Shown one piece after another: positions 58,501 to 64,000 of a stretch of 64,000 bases of DNA. The stretch is from Dipylidium caninum. Lineage: Eukaryota; Platyhelminthes; Cestoda; Cyclophyllidea; Dipylidiidae. A program made the translations under genes and the position numbers. Location: the NCBI GenBank assembly GCA_017562135.1, contig QEYB01001046.1, forward strand, positions 496,001 through 560,000, in the 5' to 3' direction. The notes beneath the pieces are model-generated. The model was not told the DNA's origin and did no database searches. It saw nothing but the letters and a program-made list of their open reading frames with translations. The stretch's first letter is position 1, and each line of letters starts with the position of its first letter.

Positions 58501-61500
58501 TGCCTGATCACTCGTTCCGCCGCATTTCCCCCATCAGTCCAGGTTCCATTCGGCACTACTGAAGGAACATTTTGGAGCAAAGTTGCTACAAACTAAGAGA
58601 AGTGTCTCACATATGTTGCTTTGTGGTCAGTTACTTTCGACACTTCATAGCCATAACTCTTGGTGATTTTGTAGGAGGGGAAAATTCCAGCAGTTCAAAA
58701 TAAAAACTTTAGCCGTCAAGGTTTTCAACTTGAGAGAATTACCTAAAGGGAAAAAGACAAACGAGAGCAAAGAGTAAACGATATCTACGTCTATCAAAGG
58801 TGCCTGCTGAAAATCCATCGGTCCTGCAGGTAGCCCTTTTACAGAGAAAAATGAGCTGGTGTCATGGCGGCAGCGACTGTTTTGAATTTTCTCAAGAAGT
58901 TTTGTCCTCGCCTACCCTCCCTCTTCCCTCCCGTCTCTTCCAAACGTTTCACCACCTGAGTTACACTAATATTTCGAAGGAAATGCGACTTCCTCAAAGG
59001 TGTTTGTTTCTTAGCAAGTAAACAAGAAACCCTTTTCACACTGTGCCGAACAAAAATTATAGAAAGCTTTCTGTTCCTCTTTAAGGTGGGATGATAATAC
59101 ATTCCATGGTCGAAATACTCAATCTTTGGGTAATCCAGCGCCTATTGTACAGAGTGTCTAATCCTCGTCTCCTCGTTCACGACTGTGCGTGCGGCGAGGC
59201 AGATCATCTGCCTCTCAACTCGACTCCGATCGGTTGGAGCCATTTCAAAAAGGATTAGACGCGATGCCAAGGACCTCGCGCCTCTCAACACGACCGGTTA
59301 AATCCACTTTGAAAATCGACACTTTTTCCATACTTACGACTTATTCTTGGGACGTCAAAATGACGCGTTCCATACCGCAAAGGAGAGGTTTCGGGGGAAA
59401 ATTCCCCACTCTTAGGTATTAGACCTCCCTTTTCACAATCATAAAGGGTGCGGCCTTAAGGACGGGCACTCGAGTCAACTAAAAAACGAAATTAGTTTGA
59501 CACTATAAAGCTTTTGAGGAGTGCTAGACGTAGGCAACATTGAAATGCACACCAAAGCTCTCAAAAGACGGAGGTTGGGTGTCCCATGACTTTCACTTTC
59601 GCTGGCTCTTTTACTTACCCAAGGAGTGGTTTAAGGCTTATTTGAGTAAGCTGTGAAAAAACTTAGGCCTCTTGCCCACCTCCAGAAGATGTTAATAAAG
59701 CTGACGACACACTAACATATCGCCATAATCGGCAATTGGGATAATTTTGAAGAGGACATTTGGAAGGAAATGTTTAAACAGGTGGGGAAACTGTCGTCTT
59801 TCATCTTTCCACCGGTGGATACATCATTTATTGTACGAAGTTGCGGCACCCAGAGACAAACCACCACCACCACGGGACGCTGGAGGCAAAGAGAAGTGCA
59901 ACTAATTAACGTACTGATAAACCGACTGTCCGTCCGCTGTCCTTATCCATCTCCTCAGTCAAGACGAGAGCCTGAACACAATGCTATTTTCCCAATGCTA
60001 GTGGTCAGTAAAACCCAGCCACCGTACTTTGACTTGGCCTGCTGAGAGACGAAATCCCGGACGTCCATTGCCCTGTGGCCACCAGACCTGTCCACTCACT
60101 AATAGAAACAGTCCAAAGGGAGTGGGCGACAACAGTAGAAGAGAACAATACATTCGAGTCTGATTGTTGTCTGTGTATATGTGCGTGTTTGTGTGTTAGA
60201 CAGCCACGTGCCGAGGAAACAGCGAGGAAAGACGAAGGTGAGGGCGGTGGTGCGAGTCCTTTCTTGGCCCTCCAAAGTAGTTCATCTTCCCCATTTCTGG
60301 CGTTGCCGGGATGACCAAATTGGAAAAGAATAGGAGAGTAAACACTATTGTTCACTTATTTCCGACACCTCACTTTCAGCCACGCCTCCTCTGACTGTGT
60401 TTAACGTTCCCTTTTAATAGTGGCGAGATGCAATTAAAGTTTGAAAAGGGAGACACCTCAAAGTCGTCTTGATTTAGTAGACTTTAACCATGGACGGCTT
60501 TTGGTTTTGCTCAATGTGTGTCTCGCCCAACAGTGGGATAAGACATGGAGACGAGGTGGCTGCTGCGAGTCCGTTCACGGAGAACAAGAAGCCGTTTGCT
60601 ATCTCCTTTTCCCGAATATGTCTGCCTCCTGAACAACCACAAAGAGAATGTGGGATTTTTTTCAACTGTGTCCGCCTATACTGAAGTATCCATCAGCCAG
60701 AGGTGGTGCCAACGTAATTCCTCGATTCACTAAATGCCGAATGCTTGGGGCACTTCGAGGGGCAGCCCTGTAAAGTGGACACCCCGATGCTCCGGTCTCC
60801 TGGGGCAGGGGAAGGCAGATCACCCAATTCACCCGTGTTCACACTCTCATATGTCACATTTAATCGTGCTAATGAATGCCATTCTTTTCACGTTTCATCC
60901 ATACTTTCCCACTATTCAGGGCTTGTGGGTTAATCTTACCACACATACTACGGCTCTCAAACGTCATTATGACATGTTTTCACCTGTCATTTGTGGCAGT
61001 CAGTGCAGTGAATCTCATGGTCCCATGACTTGCGCTTTTAGTGATGATGCTTTTCGAGTGCTGTTTCAGCTACATGTGACAGATCGGAATTGAAAGGTTT
61101 GTATTTAAGAATCTTGTTTAAATTGGGCTGCCTTCTCTCTCTCTCTAAGCCAGATGCAAATTTGCGCAATGAAAGCCATCAGAAACCCAACTGAAATCCT
61201 CTCGTAAATGGGGATGATTTTCTGTCGAGCGGGTGGAAATATAAAAGAAGGGAGTAGAAGAAATTAGTTGGTTTTTATGGAGACTTGATGTATCTAGCGA
61301 ATTACTAACCACCATGTCAAATGTGGACCGAAGTGGAGAGGCGGCGATTCAAAAGGTCGTCGTTTGGAAATTGCGCGATTTTTCTACCTTCGCTGGCCTG
61401 TTGCACCCCGCCACACAGCCCTGTTCACCCCCGCACAAGAAGCATAAAAATTGCCAACCGAAGTGCCACTGATCGACGATTCGAGACTAACAATTGCAAT

Positions 61501-62990
61501 CTCTTCCACTATATTCATTTGACAAGGTTAGTGTGAATAAAACGTGGAACAGAACTTGGCCTGAGGAGTGGCGCCACCCAAAGTAGGTAAAAATTCCCCG
61601 ACCCTATGAGATTTCCATCCAGTTACAGAGTTGGAGTGCGACAAATGTCCCCGCTACCCTGATCTGTCCGGTATAAAATGAGATTATTTCCCTAGGCGGC
61701 CTCTTTGAGCGGCGAGTTGCGGCATGAGACGGTCAGCATAACCGTTCGCACTAAGCCTTGTCATAATCCACCCCGTTGGAAAGTGGAACTGAGAAATTCT
61801 TCGTTCAAGGGCATTCGTCTTCTTTTGTTTTCGTATAGCATGGGCAGAGTAGTTTTTTCCTTAGGACTCTAACAATAAAGACTAAAAGTGGACGGTGTTC
61901 CAGTGAAAACATATTATGTTCGTGGGCGAAAAAGAAGAATTACAGATGAAGATGCCGCCAGCACTTAACACTTGGGTGTTTGGCACGCCGGCTGGCACCC
62001 AGCACACATCGCACAGCAGTGGTGCACATGTGGGATGCGCGTCAGCGGTGCAAATCCTCCTTTTCCCACACAGGCGCCGATGTGTCTCGGCCCCGAGGAG
62101 GGCGGTGGCTATGGTGGGGTCGTGAAAATTCGACATTATGGTGCCTGGGCACGCCTTCTGTCATCGCCGCTCACGCACACTCTCACAGGCGTCCCGTCAA
62201 CGCGGAGGCACGCTCCCTAGCACTCCGCCACCGGACGGGCACTTAGTCAACCAATTTCATTGCCCCATACATCGGGCAGAAGGTTGAAAGGACGGTTTAC
62301 ATGAAGGACTCCTACTTGGTCAACACTTAACTCCTCAATTTCGGGTAAGACCGCTTTGGTAGGACAGCAGTCAGTCCTTGGACGGCGTTCAGCGACTTCC
62401 TAGGGAGGTTTAGAGGTCCTCCGCTAACTATAGGCCAGACGGTATGAGAAGATTACTGGTCCCCATAGAACGAGGACGAAAGAGGAATGCTAACTCTCTG
62501 CAGGTTGTGCTATCGAGGTGACGAAGCCAGACTCCAGAATAATTTGTGTGGGCGTTGTGCCGTGGTTGATTTTACATTAATACTTTATGGAAGAACAGAG
62601 ATAGATGGACGGAGTGGAACTGAGTATTGCATTGAGGTGGGTCTCTGAAATTCCCGTGGCGGGATTGTTCGTGGTTTCAATGTATCGTGACAACACCACC
62701 TTAAATTTGGGTGTCATTAGAAACTAGCAAATTCCTCCTAACTTCCTCTAAGCTCTTGACAAAATGTTCTCCGCTTAATATGCTTTCGGTTTTGACTGAA
62801 GGAAGAAAAGTTGGTGACAGAGCATTAACGTCAGGAATAATCTCATAGTTCATTACCCCAACTTCGACCACAACTACAATTTCCACGAAATTATTTCTGG
62901 CCACCGGTTACTGGTGAACGGAGGGGAGGAGTCGCGGTTTCTCCCCTTATCGTGGTTGCCGATGCCACTGATAGATCACGAGCACCGTTC
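55600..62990. other. Gene-poor stretch, nothing supported
   Basis: Longest open frames are about 140 codons (57350-57778 minus) without domains, splice support or bias. No RNA gene or transposon recognised. Confidence 0.4.
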
Positions 62991-63112
62991 CTGTGCTCAT
63001 CAGGATACCACGCGATTCGGTACCGAATCGACGTCAAACCGGCGTGGCCGCGCGACGTCCTGAACGCGCCGGTACAAGAGACACAAACGCGTTTTCCCAT
63101 CTGGGCGTCGTC

Positions 63113-63263
63113 ATGTCATCGGCGATTGGGGGGACGGCGGAAGAGCCCCCGCCCCGGCCCACCATAATGACTCCTACCGCACCTACCACCTCTGAGTACG
63201 CACGCGCTGGGGGCCCACCCTGCTCGACAAAGACGGCGCAGACACGGTGGCGCCTACTGTGCG
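63113..63263 (+). CDS. Possible first coding exon of an unidentified gene
   Basis: ATG at 63113 lies in a CpG-rich segment (about 63030-63265). An open frame reads MSSAIGGTAEEPPPRPTIMT and later TKTAQTRWRLLCG up to a possible donor TGCG|GTAGGC. A disordered Pro/Thr-rich start followed by a basic-aromatic patch would suit an N-terminal exon. No downstream exon is visible within the remaining 700 bp, so this is weak. Confidence 0.25.
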
Positions 63264-63369
63264 GTAGGCTGTCATCGTTGCATCCAATGCAAGCATGATG
63301 ATATATGCTAACCGCATCGGAGGCCTGTGGCTAATCAATTATGCATTTTTACCCGGCCTGATCCCCTTC

Positions 63370-63371
<2 letters not shown>

Positions 63372-63401
<30 letters not shown>
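63372..63401 (+). repeat. (GT)n microsatellite
   Basis: About 14 GT units. Confidence 0.95.
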
Positions 63402-63403
<2 letters not shown>

Positions 63404-64000
63404 CTTGTGCTTGTCGTGATGATGACGGATCCCCGTTCGCCATGCCCTACTCTGTGTGATTAAATGAAAACTGACAGACGTTAACTCGAAGGGATTTCTA
63501 TTACCTCCGTCTCCTCCCAGCTCCTCGCCACTCCACTAATGTTCTGGCCTCTCATTTCCACTCAGCAATTCTTTACAATTCAAGAAGTTAAAATTAAGCG
63601 CGCCTCCGTCAACTTTTCTCACACTCTCAATGATTGCATAATCTGTGCCCGCATTGAATGAAAGTCAGTGAAAAAATTTCTGCCCTCCACGACCATTTTT
63701 GTGAAGCACTTAGCAGGTCGAGGAGATGTAACTGACTGTTAGTGACCCGTTGAACGCAATTTGCTTCCAAGTTCATATTTAAAAAGCCCTGTTATTAAGT
63801 CATGCAAATTTCTTCGAAAAATCGCCTCTTGTTTGCTTCATATCTAATAGTGGGAAAAGAGGAAAATGGGTTGGGAAGATAACCAAATCTGCATATAAGT
63901 GATTCTAAAACACTTTTCAAATCGCCTGAAACTTAGGGTACTGACAACTGGTTTCTTTAATGAGTAAAACGCAAAGAGTAGGAGAATGGAAGATACTAAT
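63402..64000. other. Right edge of window, nothing recognised
   Basis: AT-rich sequence without exon-like frames. Confidence 0.5.

Noticed and set aside
1..64000. CRISPR arrays, prokaryotic operons, viral or transposon proteins
   Set aside because: None seen. The intron-bearing genes are eukaryotic, and no direct-repeat/spacer array, integrase, transposase or reverse-transcriptase motif was recognised on either strand.

Overview
The window is eukaryotic nuclear DNA with spliced genes and GT/AG introns. It shows no operons, rRNA or confidently recognisable tRNA genes. Introns come in two classes: very short (about 65-110 nt) and about 0.3-1.9 kb. With the strongly diverged protein sequences and abundant simple repeats, this suggests a flatworm, most likely a tapeworm. 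That assignment is inference, because nothing in the window is species-diagnostic.

Layout. (1) 1-19.8 kb, plus strand: most of one large gene for a DOCK-family Rho/Rac/Cdc42 guanine-nucleotide exchange factor of the DOCK6/7/8 (zizimin-C) group. I reconstructed 28 phase-compatible exons (421-19798, about 1,935 codons). They start inside the N-terminal region and run through the DHR-1 (C2) domain, the helical middle and the DHR-2 catalytic domain to the stop codon. The first several hundred residues lie left of the window. (2) Three introns of this gene carry copies of an undescribed dispersed repeat of about 1.0-1.25 kb, one inverted and two direct. It has an internally duplicated 250-bp unit and traces of an old reading frame. 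A separate diverged tandem duplication sits in another intron. (3) 19.8-45 kb: a gene-poor stretch with microsatellites and perfect hairpins, and no exon I can defend. (4) 45-48.3 kb: two CpG-rich segments, one with well-spaced CCAAT and TATA-like elements, possible promoters of the next gene. (5) 48.8-52.1 kb, plus strand: a three-exon gene for a proline-rich protein with one CCHH zinc finger that is split by an intron. (6) 52.1-64 kb: mostly non-coding. A CpG-rich segment at 63.0-63.3 kb may hold the first coding exon of another gene.

Functionally, the DOCK gene would act at the membrane and cytoskeleton: DHR-1 binds phosphoinositides and DHR-2 loads GTP on Rac/Cdc42-type GTPases. The zinc-finger protein is probably nuclear. 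Nothing links the two genes beyond proximity. All splice sites were assigned by eye from reading frame, phase and similarity to the DOCK family, without transcript data.
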